Below the pieces are notes generated by a model that did no database searches, was not told where the DNA came from, and saw nothing but the letters and a program-made list of their open reading frames with translations. A DNA stretch of 32,660 nucleotides from JBDTSW01 sp039930945 (GTDB lineage Bacteria > Actinomycetota > Thermoleophilia > Solirubrobacterales > 70-9): contig JBDTSW010000013.1 in NCBI GenBank assembly GCA_039930945.1, positions 1-32,660 of the forward strand, read 5' to 3'. Shown in pieces: positions 9,923 through 18,105 of this stretch (its first letter is position 1; each line of letters starts with the position of its first letter). Position numbers and translations under genes: made by a program.

Positions 9923-11038
9923 GTGTGGCGCTCGGCCCGGATCTACGGATCGCTGCTGGCGGGCACGCTGGCGGTCTTGGTGGGCGTCACGACCGAGCCG
10001 GCCGGGGCCGCGGTGTTCGCCCCGGCCGACGATCACGCCGTCGGCGACGACCCCGAGGCGCTTGCCCGGGGAGACTTCGACGGCGACGGTGATCTCGACC
10101 TCGCTGTCGCCAACCGCGGCGATGACGACGTCTCGATCCTGCTCGGCGACGGGGCCGGGGACTTCGCGCTCGACGACGACTACCCGGTCGGTGACGAGCC
10201 CCAGGACATCGTCGCCGGGCGCTTCAACGGCGACGGTGACCGCGACCTGGCGGTCGTCAACCGCATGGACGACACCGTCTCGGTCCTACTGGGCGAGGGT
10301 GACGGCACCTTCGCGGCCGCGCTCGAAAAGGAGGTGGGCTCGAGCCCAAGGGCCCTGGCCGGCGCCGACTTCAACCGCGACGGGCGCGCCGACCTTGCCA
10401 CGGCGAACTTCAACGACGACGACGTCTCGGTGTTGCTGGGCCGAGGCGGCGGCAAGTTCCGGCGGGTCGGTGACCGTGCGGTGGGAGACACGCCGCGGGC
10501 GATCGAGGCCGGCCGCTTCAACGGCGACGCCAAGCGCGACCTGGCGGTCGTCAACGACATGGACGGCGACGTCTCGATCGTGCTCGGCCGCGGCGACGGT
10601 CGCTTCGGCTCGCGTCGCGACTTCAGCGTCGGGGTGGCGCCGTTCTCGATCGTGCTCGGCAACTTCGCCGGGGGAGGTGGCGACGACCTCGCGGTGGCGA
10701 ACTCGATGGACGACGACGTCTCGGTGCGGCTCGGCAAGGGCAACGGGCGCTTTCGCGCCGAAGAGACCTACGACGTCGGCGCCAACCCCTTCTACGTCGA
10801 CGAGGGCGACTACGACGACGACGGCCGGCGCGACCTCGTCGTCGCCAACGCCGACGACGACGACGTCTCGCTGCTGCTGGGGATGGCCGGCGGCGCCTTC
10901 GACCTGCCCGACGACTACCCGGTCGGCGACTTCCCGATCGGAATCACCCACGGCGATTTCGACGACGCCGACGGTCCCGACCTCGCCGTCGCCAACTCCG
11001 GCGACGACGACATCTCGGTGCTGCTGAACGAGCCCTAG
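9923..11038 (+). CDS. Secreted seven-bladed FG-GAP/VCBS-repeat beta-propeller
   Basis: The 371-residue protein starts at GTG 9923 with a signal peptide (about 1-30, ending EPAGAA). Seven repeats follow at residues 40-88, 89-137, 138-186, 187-235, 236-284, 285-333 and 334-371. The first six are exactly 49 residues long; the last stops at its third strand. Each has VG..P....G.F, an acidic Ca2+-binding-type loop (DFDGDGDLD in unit 1), LAVAN, DDDVSVLLG and G.F. The strand before repeat 1 (AVFAPADDHA) can complete blade 7. This is the integrin-alpha/VCBS propeller architecture, an exported Ca2+-dependent adhesion or binding module. The loops in units 4 and 5 have lost acidic residues. No catalytic domain is attached. 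Confidence 0.85.
   Translation: MWRSARIYGSLLAGTLAVLVGVTTEPAGAAVFAPADDHAVGDDPEALARGDFDGDGDLDLAVANRGDDDVSILLGDGAGDFALDDDYPVGDEPQDIVAGRFNGDGDRDLAVVNRMDDTVSVLLGEGDGTFAAALEKEVGSSPRALAGADFNRDGRADLATANFNDDDVSVLLGRGGGKFRRVGDRAVGDTPRAIEAGRFNGDAKRDLAVVNDMDGDVSIVLGRGDGRFGSRRDFSVGVAPFSIVLGNFAGGGGDDLAVANSMDDDVSVRLGKGNGRFRAEETYDVGANPFYVDEGDYDDDGRRDLVVANADDDDVSLLLGMAGGAFDLPDDYPVGDFPIGITHGDFDDADGPDLAVANSGDDDISVLLNEP
10040..11035 (+). repeat. Seven tandem 147-nt (49-codon) coding repeats
   Basis: Within the FG-GAP gene the unit is repeated at a constant 147-base period for six units, plus a 38-codon seventh. Units differ clearly in sequence, so this is an old duplication held by the propeller fold rather than a fresh tandem expansion. 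Confidence 0.85.
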
Positions 11039-11049
11039 CGTCTAGCTCA

Positions 11050-11055
11050 TAGAAT
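11050..11055 (+). promoter_or_regulatory. TAGAAT -10 box upstream of the carboxylase gene
   Basis: TAGAAT lies 8 bases before the GTG at 11064, with no Shine-Dalgarno between. Transcription would begin at or a base or two before the start codon, giving a nearly leaderless message. Confidence 0.45.
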
Positions 11056-11063
11056 CGCGCCCC

Positions 11064-12632
<1,569 letters not shown>

Positions 12633-12718
12633 CGCTGCGCGGTAGAGCCGCGGCTTCGCCGTCATGCCGGCACAACTCGCGCACCACGCGCGAGGTTTCG
12701 GCCGCCACCCTTTCCGCC

Positions 12719-13636
12719 ATGCCCCCACTGGTCGAACTTTCTCCCGGGGGCCGAGCGAAACTTCGACCAGCGAGCGTCGTTGTCGAGGTTTGCGCCGGAC
12801 AACATCGAGCACTTGGTCGCGGTCAACTGATCGCGGGTGGCATCAGCAATGCCGCGGTGGGTCGGATGGTCGCCTCCGGATGGCTGCGCCAAGTCCATGC
12901 CGGTGTCTACTCGATCGGCGGGCCGCTCTCCACCGAGGGACGCTGGATGGCGGCGGTGCTGGCAGCGGGCGAAGGCGCAATGCTCAGCCACCGGAGCGCA
13001 GGCGAGCTAAGGGGCTACGTCGAGCCCATCGAGGGGCCGATCCACGTCACCGCGCGGCACGGCCGGCGGACGCATCGGGGAGTCGTCCTGCACCGAACCA
13101 GGTGGCCCGAGCACCCAGATCGGCGGCACGGCATGCCGGTGACGACGCCCGATCGAACCCTGCTGGACCTCGCGAGCACGCTCACAGAACGTGAGCTGCG
13201 CCGGGCGCTTGAGGCGGCCGATCGGCTTGGCGAGCTCGAGCCAGTGCGGCTGAGCGTGTATCTGGCACCGCTCAGCGGAAGACGGGGGTTGCGCCGACTG
13301 CGCCGGCTCGTCGCCGCCTATCACTCACCCACCGAGACGAGATCCGAACTTGAGCGCGAGTTCCTCCGCCTCTGCCGGCGGGCAGGGATCCCCGCGCCGG
13401 CCACCAACGTACCGCTGGGCGAGGCCGTGGTTGACTGCATCTGGCCGGGTGCGCGGCTGGTGGTCGAGCTGGACGGTTACGCGTTCCATCGGTCGCCGGG
13501 GCAGTTCGAGCGCGACCGCCGCCGGGACGCGACGTTGCAGCTGGCGGGCTATCGAGTACTCAGGTTCACGAGCATGCGGATTCGGACCGAGCCCGAATCG
13601 GTGGTTCGGCAGGTCCAGCGCGGACTCGACGCCTGA
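12719..13636 (+). CDS. AbiEi-like winged-helix plus DUF559 (Vsr-fold) nuclease protein
   Basis: The 305-residue protein has an N-terminal winged-helix region (about 25-68: RGQLIAGGISNAAVGRMVASG, then LRQVHAGVYSIGG) as in AbiEi-type antitoxin domains. A middle part follows (R146-TLLDLA), then a C-terminal DUF559 domain with the PD-(D/E)xK/Vsr-like core: D239 in VVDCIWPG, E250-L-D252-G, H257, R269-D270 and GYRVLRFT. It is a predicted DNA-binding nuclease; targets are unknown. ATG 12719 is the only usual start, but residues 4-18 are encoded by a long palindrome (12728-12770), and a related palindrome lies just after the stop. Many actinobacteria carry such genes singly. A defence or mobility role is inference. 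Confidence 0.85.
   Translation: MPPLVELSPGGRAKLRPASVVVEVCAGQHRALGRGQLIAGGISNAAVGRMVASGWLRQVHAGVYSIGGPLSTEGRWMAAVLAAGEGAMLSHRSAGELRGYVEPIEGPIHVTARHGRRTHRGVVLHRTRWPEHPDRRHGMPVTTPDRTLLDLASTLTERELRRALEAADRLGELEPVRLSVYLAPLSGRRGLRRLRRLVAAYHSPTETRSELEREFLRLCRRAGIPAPATNVPLGEAVVDCIWPGARLVVELDGYAFHRSPGQFERDRRRDATLQLAGYRVLRFTSMRIRTEPESVVRQVQRGLDA
12728..12770. repeat. Palindromic element A at the 5' end of the DUF559 gene
   Basis: Perfect 9-bp arms CTGGTCGAA (12728-12736) and TTCGACCAG (12762-12770) enclose further pairings TTTC/GAAA and CGG/CCG around a GGG loop. About 17 of 20 positions can pair. It matches element B at 37 of 43 positions, in the same orientation (GGGGGCC centre). It lies inside the annotated reading frame, directly after the ATG, and no T-tract follows it. 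Confidence 0.8.
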
Positions 13637-13642
13637 CCCAAA

Positions 13643-13695
13643 CCCCGCTGGTCGAACTATTGCTCGGGGGCCGAGAGAAACCTCGACCAGCGGGG
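13643..13695. repeat. Palindromic element B after the DUF559 gene
   Basis: Perfect 13-bp arms CCCCGCTGGTCGA (13643-13655) and TCGACCAGCGGGG (13683-13695) surround an inner stem CTCGG/CCGAG with a GGG loop. It begins 7 bases after the DUF559 stop and ends 3 bases before the stop of the convergent gene at 13698. It could therefore also serve as a two-way terminator. Its 43-base core is a direct repeat of element A, 920 bases away. Confidence 0.8.
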
Positions 13696-13697
13696 CT

Positions 13698-14645
13698 CTA
13701 GAAGGCGGCCGCCGCGGCGCTCACGCGTCCCGCGCGCCAGGCCTCGATCACGGCGGTGGCGATCCCCAGGTCCTGGATCGCGAGCCCGGTCGAATCGAAC
13801 AGGGTGATCTCGTCGTCGGAGGTGCGCCCCGGCGCCGAGCCGGCGAGGACCTCGCCGAGCTGGGTGACATCGGCGCGAACGACCTCGCCGCGCGAGACCG
13901 GGCCCGAGAGCTCGCCTCCGGCGGCGGCCTGCTCCCACTCGTCGCAATAGAGACGGCAGTGGGCGAGCGCCGCGGGCGCGACCTCCGCCTTGCCGTGGGC
14001 ATCGGCGCCGAGCACCGCCAGGTGCTGGCCGGGGCGCAGGTCGGAGCGCTCGATCACGGGTTGGCGAGCGGGGGTGACGGTGACGACGACGTCCTGCCTC
14101 GCCGCCTCGGCGCGCGACCCCGCCCGCCAGCCGAGCTCGCCGGCAAGGACCTCGGCAGCCTCGGCGCGGCTGTCGGCGCAGACGCCTTCGTCGAACCCGG
14201 CGGCGGCGAGACAGCGCGCCGCCCAGGCGCCGTTGACCCCACAGCCGATCAAGCCGACGCTGCGGGCGCCCCGAGGCGCGAGCGCCAGCGCCGAGACCGC
14301 CGCGGCGGCGCCCGTGCGCAGCGAGGTGACCGCGCCGCAATCCATGATCGCGACCAGCTCGCCGGTCTGCGCGTCGGAGAGCAGCAGGGCGCCGGCGACC
14401 ACCGGCAGGCCACGCTCGGGGTTGCGAGGAAACGAGGTGACCCACTTCAGCAGGGCGAATCCGTCCCCCAGCGCCGGCATCGCCCGGAAGTCTCCGTGCG
14501 GTGGGGAGTCGAGGTAGACCTTGGCCGGCATCCGCCACTCGCCGGCGGCGTGGCGCTCGAAGGCGCGGCGGGTGCGCTCGATCGCCGCCCCGGGCGAAAC
14601 CGCGGCGAAGACCGCGTCGGCATCGAGGACCGCAACCGCGCTCAC
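13698..14645 (-). CDS. Ornithine cyclodeaminase/mu-crystallin family protein
   Basis: The 315-residue protein has the family layout: a dimerisation/substrate half with MPAK (39-42), K67 and SLRTGA (108-113; the Arg that binds substrate carboxylate), then an NAD(P) Rossmann domain with GLIGCGVNG (131-139), a helix, and VVVTVTPARQPVI. Members include ornithine cyclodeaminase, alanine dehydrogenase and ketimine reductases, so the substrate (an amino acid or imine) cannot be fixed from sequence. GTG 14645 is chosen because the family's first helix follows directly; the open frame to 14837 is unstructured shadow. An AAGACT box sits exactly 6 bases before this GTG. It is divergent from the small gene at 14704 and convergent with the DUF559 gene. 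Confidence 0.85.
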   Translation of the reverse strand: MSAVAVLDADAVFAAVSPGAAIERTRRAFERHAAGEWRMPAKVYLDSPPHGDFRAMPALGDGFALLKWVTSFPRNPERGLPVVAGALLLSDAQTGELVAIMDCGAVTSLRTGAAAAVSALALAPRGARSVGLIGCGVNGAWAARCLAAAGFDEGVCADSRAEAAEVLAGELGWRAGSRAEAARQDVVVTVTPARQPVIERSDLRPGQHLAVLGADAHGKAEVAPAALAHCRLYCDEWEQAAAGGELSGPVSRGEVVRADVTQLGEVLAGSAPGRTSDDEITLFDSTGLAIQDLGIATAVIEAWRAGRVSAAAAAF

Positions 14646-14691
14646 GCGATCAGTCTTGCGCGAACCCGGGGCGCCGTGAGGGCTCGCCGGG

Positions 14692-14697
14692 TAGATT
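14692..14697 (+). promoter_or_regulatory. TAGATT -10 box, leaderless type
   Basis: TAGATT ends exactly 6 bases before the ATG at 14704, the same spacing as at 6992, 22110 and 24461. The 58-base divergent gap also has to hold the promoter of the minus-strand gene at 14645. Confidence 0.5.
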
Positions 14698-14703
14698 CCG
14701 CTG

Positions 14704-14928
14704 ATGGCCGGCAACGACAGGCGCCGCCCCCCACCCCCGAGGATCGAGTCGATCACGCCCGCCGCGACCGACTCCGAGGCGGCGGCGATCGTCACCGCCC
14801 TGGAGCAGTTTCTGGCCGAGACCGCTCCGACCGCCACACCCTCCGGGCCCGCGGCCAGCCCCTGGCAACGCGCGGCTCTCGAGGAGGGCGTCGCGGCGCG
14901 CCAGATCGGCGGCGCGGTCTGGGGCTAA
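14704..14928 (+). CDS. Small protein, possible acyl-CoA carboxylase epsilon subunit
   Basis: The 74-residue product has a basic/Pro start, a helix TDSEAAAIVTALEQFLAE (22-39), an Ala/Pro linker, and a C-terminal SPWQRAALEEGV with a terminal VWG. Actinobacterial carboxylase epsilon subunits share this pattern: a short protein with an EE.AA(I/L)..(V/A)L helix, a flexible Pro/Ala linker, and a terminal W-containing segment. They stabilise the alpha-beta carboxylase complex, which would fit the pccB gene 2 kb upstream. The likeness is by pattern only and the usual 'RG.P' start is missing. The well-placed -10 box supports a real gene. Confidence 0.6.
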   Translation: MAGNDRRRPPPPRIESITPAATDSEAAAIVTALEQFLAETAPTATPSGPAASPWQRAALEEGVAARQIGGAVWG

Positions 14929-14936
14929 TTACCTGC

Positions 14937-14951
14937 GGCGGCTTCGCCGCC
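14937..14951. terminator. GC-rich hairpin after the small gene
   Basis: GGCGGC (14937-14942) and GCCGCC (14946-14951) form a perfect 6-bp stem with a TTC loop, 9 bases after the TAA at 14926-14928. No T-run follows. It probably ends or attenuates transcription before dodecin. Confidence 0.4.
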
Positions 14952-14963
14952 TTACACGCTGCT

Positions 14964-14986
14964 GCCGACACACTTTGTGTGCCGGC
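14964..14986. terminator. Second hairpin in the same gap
   Basis: GCCGACACAC (14964-14973) pairs with GTGTGCCGGC (14977-14986) around a TTT loop, with one mismatch. With the previous hairpin it forms a tandem pair 12 bases apart. It could be a terminator or an RNA leader element of the dodecin gene. The rest of the gap to 15083 shows nothing recognisable. Confidence 0.35.
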
Positions 14987-15095
14987 CTCGAACACCCGGC
15001 ACGCCACGGCCAAACCGGGTAGAACACCGCCACGCCCGGCCGCGGCGCCGGTCTCGTCCGGGGCCACGTCAAGCCCCAGGGGCAAGGAGGAGAAC

Positions 15096-15305
15096 ATGGC
15101 CGTAGTCAAGATCATCGAGCTGGTCGGCAGCTCGAAGACGTCCACCGACGATGCCGCCAAGCAGGCGTTGAGCCAGGCGTCAGGGTCGCTGCGAAACATC
15201 CGCGCCGTCGACATCGTCTCGACCGGGATCCGGGGCGACAACCTCGACGAGTACCGCGCCCACGTCCGGGTCGCGTTCGTGATCGAGAGCACCGACGTCG
15301 ATTAG
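15096..15305 (+). CDS. Dodecin, flavin-binding protein
   Basis: The 69-residue protein fits the dodecin family in length and pattern: VVKIIELVGSS (3-13), a helix STDDAAKQALSQAS (16-29), LRNIRAVDIV and the C-terminal strand YRAHVRVAFVIES. Dodecins form hollow dodecamers that bind FMN/FAD or riboflavin and buffer free flavin. The region after the helix reads 'NIRAVDIVST' rather than the W-containing loop common in bacterial dodecins, so ligand stacking may differ. It has the best Shine-Dalgarno in this region, AAGGAGGA (15084-15091), ending 4 bases before the ATG. It lies upstream of flavin- and siroheme-using sulfur genes but is probably transcribed separately. Confidence 0.9.
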   Translation: MAVVKIIELVGSSKTSTDDAAKQALSQASGSLRNIRAVDIVSTGIRGDNLDEYRAHVRVAFVIESTDVD

Positions 15306-15387
15306 ACGGGTCAGGCCCTCCCGGGGGCCGGGAAGCGGCGTCCGCCGGCGCCGCGGCCAAATACCCCAATCCCAATCAGGTTTTATG

Positions 15388-15394
15388 TAATACT
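15388..15394 (+). promoter_or_regulatory. AT-rich promoter of the sulfate assimilation operon
   Basis: The stretch 15361-15394 is strikingly A/T-rich for this DNA. TAATACT (15388-15394) ends exactly 6 bases before the ATG at 15401, and no Shine-Dalgarno is present, so the message is probably leaderless. ATACC at 15361-15365 and GGTTTTAT at 15379-15386 form a loose inverted pattern. It could be the operator of the Rrf2 regulator encoded at 20633; that link is a guess. Confidence 0.45.
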
Positions 15395-15400
15395 GCGCTC

Positions 15401-17317
15401 ATGGAGCCCACAGCCGCCGCCGAGCGGGCCGTAGCCGAGCCCGCGAAGGGCCCCGAGAGCGCCACCGAGCGGATCTCCGCCGAGTACGGGCTCGACGTCG
15501 CGCACCGCAAGCCGCAGCAGGGCAAGGGCAGGCTGGGCTCGCTCGCGAACCCCGAGGTCTACGAAGACGTCCCGGGCCACCTGATCCCGATCATCGAGCA
15601 CGAGTTCGACGACTTCGACGGCGAGGCCGACAAGTTCCTCGACGGCCAGACCCCGGAGGACGAGTTCATCGGCTTCCGTCTCAAGCAGGGCGTCTACGGC
15701 CAGCGCCAGGCCGACGTGCAGATGTGCCGGGTGAAGCTGCCGATGGGCGGGATCACGCCCGAGCAGATGGAGGTGTTCGCCGACGTCGTCGAGGAGTGGG
15801 CGCCGCTGAACCGCGGCCACATCACCACCCGCCAGAACATCCAGATCCACCACATCCCGCTGCGGGAGATGGCGGAGCTGATCCGCCGCATCTCCGCCAC
15901 GGGCCTGTCCTCGCGCGAGGGCTGCGGCAACACCGTGCGCAACGTCACCGGCGATCCCTTCGCAGGCGTCACCGAGGGCGAGCTGTTCGACATCACCCCC
16001 TACGCCGGCGCCTACGTGCGCTACTTCGTGCGCCACCCGACGACGCAGCTGATGCCGCGCAAGGTGAAGACGGCCTTCACCGCCACCGATTCAGACGTCG
16101 CGATCACGGGGATCCACGACATCGGCTTCATCCCGCGCCTGCGCGACGGCGTTCGCGGGGTCGAGGTCCGAGTCGGCGGCGGCACCTCGATCATGCCCCG
16201 CGTCGCCCCCACCCTGTACGAGTTCGTCGAGCTTGACAACGGCGACTTTCTCAAGGTCTCCGAGGCCATCTTTCGGCTCTTCGACCGCCAGGAGTGGCTG
16301 CGCGCCAACCGCGCCCGCGCCCGGATCAAGGTGCTGATCGACAAGATCGGGATCGACGCCTTCCGCGAGATGGTCACCGAGGAGCTGGCGGGCGACTGGG
16401 TCGCCGAGCGCGACTTTGAGATCGACCACCTGCTGAGGTTCGAAGACGAGGAGGCCAACGCTCCCCCGGCGGCGGCCCAGCAGGTGAGCCCGAACGGCGA
16501 CCGCTCGGCCTTCGACGCCTTCCGCGAGGCCAACGTCGCGCCTCAGCGCCAGCCGGGGTTTTCGACCGTGACCGTGAAGATCACCCGCGGCGACCTCACC
16601 CCCGAGCAGTTCCGCGGGCTGGGGGCGATCATGCGCGAGTTCACCGGCGGCTACGCGCGGACCACGGTGCAGCAGAACCTGGTCTTGAGGTGGGTTCGCG
16701 AAGAGTCCGTCCATGACGTCTGGCAGCGCCTTGGCGAGCTCGGCCTCGGCGACGCGGGGGCGGATGAGATCACCGACGTGGTCTCGTGCCCCGGCACCGA
16801 CTCCTGCAAGCTCGGGATCACCGCCTCGATGGGCCTCAACCGTGCGATCCAGGAGCGGGTCGAGGCGATGGAGATCACCGACCCGCTGACTCGCCGGGTC
16901 CACATCAAGATGTCGGGCTGCCCCAACGGCTGCAGCCAGCACCACATCGCCAACATCGGCTTCTACGGCGCTTCGCTGAAGATCGGCCAGCGGCAGCTGC
17001 CCGCCTACATCCCCCACCTCGGAGGCAACTACGAGGGCGGAGAGGTCATCTACGGCCATCGTCTCAAGGCCCGGCTGCCGGCCAAGCGCGTGCCGGAGGC
17101 CGTCGAGCGCTGGCTGCGCCTCTACGAGGGCGAGCGCGACGGTGCCGAGGAGTTCAACGCCTTCGTCGAGCGCGTCGGCACCGGGCGCTTCGAGGCCGAG
17201 GTCAAGGACCTGACGATGCCGGTGGAGTTCACGCTCGAAACCCTCGACCAGTTCGTCGACTGGAGCCGATCCGATCCCTACAAGGTCGAGCGCGGCGAGG
17301 GCGAGTGCGCGGTCTAG
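15401..17317 (+). CDS. Ferredoxin-type sulfite/nitrite reductase (siroheme)
   Basis: The 638-residue protein has the duplicated ferrite-reductase fold: a half-domain around GGITPEQMEVFADVVE and NRGHITTRQNIQIHHIP (about 116-150), SREGCGNTVRNVTGDP (171-186), and a second half with TVQQNLVLRW. The [4Fe-4S]-siroheme ligands are C463/C469 (CPGTDSC) and C507/C511 (CPNGC). It reduces sulfite to sulfide or nitrite to ammonia with six electrons from ferredoxin. Because it leads a run of sulfate-activation genes, sulfite is the likelier substrate. Its stop shares a base with the GTG of the APS reductase gene. About 40 residues at the N-terminus are a low-complexity extension. The Tyr-Cys covalent link of some family members cannot be judged. 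Confidence 0.9.
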   Translation: MEPTAAAERAVAEPAKGPESATERISAEYGLDVAHRKPQQGKGRLGSLANPEVYEDVPGHLIPIIEHEFDDFDGEADKFLDGQTPEDEFIGFRLKQGVYGQRQADVQMCRVKLPMGGITPEQMEVFADVVEEWAPLNRGHITTRQNIQIHHIPLREMAELIRRISATGLSSREGCGNTVRNVTGDPFAGVTEGELFDITPYAGAYVRYFVRHPTTQLMPRKVKTAFTATDSDVAITGIHDIGFIPRLRDGVRGVEVRVGGGTSIMPRVAPTLYEFVELDNGDFLKVSEAIFRLFDRQEWLRANRARARIKVLIDKIGIDAFREMVTEELAGDWVAERDFEIDHLLRFEDEEANAPPAAAQQVSPNGDRSAFDAFREANVAPQRQPGFSTVTVKITRGDLTPEQFRGLGAIMREFTGGYARTTVQQNLVLRWVREESVHDVWQRLGELGLGDAGADEITDVVSCPGTDSCKLGITASMGLNRAIQERVEAMEITDPLTRRVHIKMSGCPNGCSQHHIANIGFYGASLKIGQRQLPAYIPHLGGNYEGGEVIYGHRLKARLPAKRVPEAVERWLRLYEGERDGAEEFNAFVERVGTGRFEAEVKDLTMPVEFTLETLDQFVDWSRSDPYKVERGEGECAV

Positions 17318-18105
17318 TGGAGCCCTCCGCGATCGAGACACCCCGCCCCCGGCCGTTCAGCGACGACGAGGCCGCCACCAACGCCAACGGCAACGGCAAT
17401 CCGGCGACGCTCCCTACCATCGGCGGCCGCGTGGTCGACCCCACCGAGATCGCAGCCGAGCTCGAACACCTCTCAGCCGAGGAGGCGATCGCCTGGGCGA
17501 TCGAGAGCTTCCATCCCAGGCTCCGTTTCGCCGCCTCCTTCCAGAAGACGAGCTCGGTCACGGTCGACATCGCCCACGCGATCGAGCCCGACGCGCGCTT
17601 CTTCTACCTCGACACCGAGCTGCTGTTTCCGCAGACCTACGCCACCCGCGACGCGCTCGCAGAGCGCTACGGGATCGAGTTCGAGCGCTTCGCCGGGATC
17701 TCGCTTGCGGAGCAGGAGCAGCAGTACGCCGCTAACCTCTGGCGTCGCGATCCTCAAGCCTGTTGCGGAATCCGCAAGGTCGAGGTGATGCGCGAGGCCC
17801 TCAGCGGTATCGATTGCTGGGTTTCGGGCATTCGCCGAGTCGACTCGGAGACACGCGCAGGCGCGGCGAAGTTCGGCTGGGACAGGCGCTTCGGCCTGTG
17901 GAAGCTGAACCCGCTGGCGGATTGGGATGACAGGCAAATCTGGAACTACCTGAAGGACAACCACGTGCCATACAACCCGCTTCACGACCAGGGATATCCA
18001 TCGATTGGATGCATGCCCTGCACCTCCAAGCCCGGCGACGGCGAGGATGCTCGCGCAGGCCGCTGGGCAGGAACCGACCGCTCGGAATGTGGAATCAATG
18101 GGTAG
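17317..18105 (+). CDS. cysH: Assimilatory APS reductase (CysH family, 4Fe-4S type)
   Basis: The 262-residue protein has the PP-loop reductase layout: FAASFQKTSSV (PP-loop-like), FFYLDTELLFPQTYATRD, WVSGIRR and the C-terminal tail RAGRW..T..SECGI. Two cysteine pairs, C149-C150 and C232/C235 (GCMPC), form the [4Fe-4S]-binding set that marks reductases of APS rather than PAPS. It reduces adenylyl sulfate to sulfite and AMP with thioredoxin; the nucleophile is the Cys in SECG near the C-terminus. GTG 17317 overlaps the preceding stop by one base. The first 45 residues are a low-complexity Asn/Gly/Pro extension before the conserved core. It feeds sulfite to the preceding reductase. Confidence 0.92.
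   Translation: MEPSAIETPRPRPFSDDEAATNANGNGNPATLPTIGGRVVDPTEIAAELEHLSAEEAIAWAIESFHPRLRFAASFQKTSSVTVDIAHAIEPDARFFYLDTELLFPQTYATRDALAERYGIEFERFAGISLAEQEQQYAANLWRRDPQACCGIRKVEVMREALSGIDCWVSGIRRVDSETRAGAAKFGWDRRFGLWKLNPLADWDDRQIWNYLKDNHVPYNPLHDQGYPSIGCMPCTSKPGDGEDARAGRWAGTDRSECGING

Noticed and set aside
12728..12770. Palindrome A as an ordinary intrinsic terminator of pccB
   Set aside because: It lies past the start codon of the next gene, has no T-tract, and is repeated with similar sequence after that gene, which a simple terminator would not explain.
13350..15095. Plus-strand frame leading into dodecin as one 651-residue protein
   Set aside because: The region covers the opposite strand of the ornithine cyclodeaminase-like gene. 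Dodecin has its own Shine-Dalgarno and a normal length from 15096.
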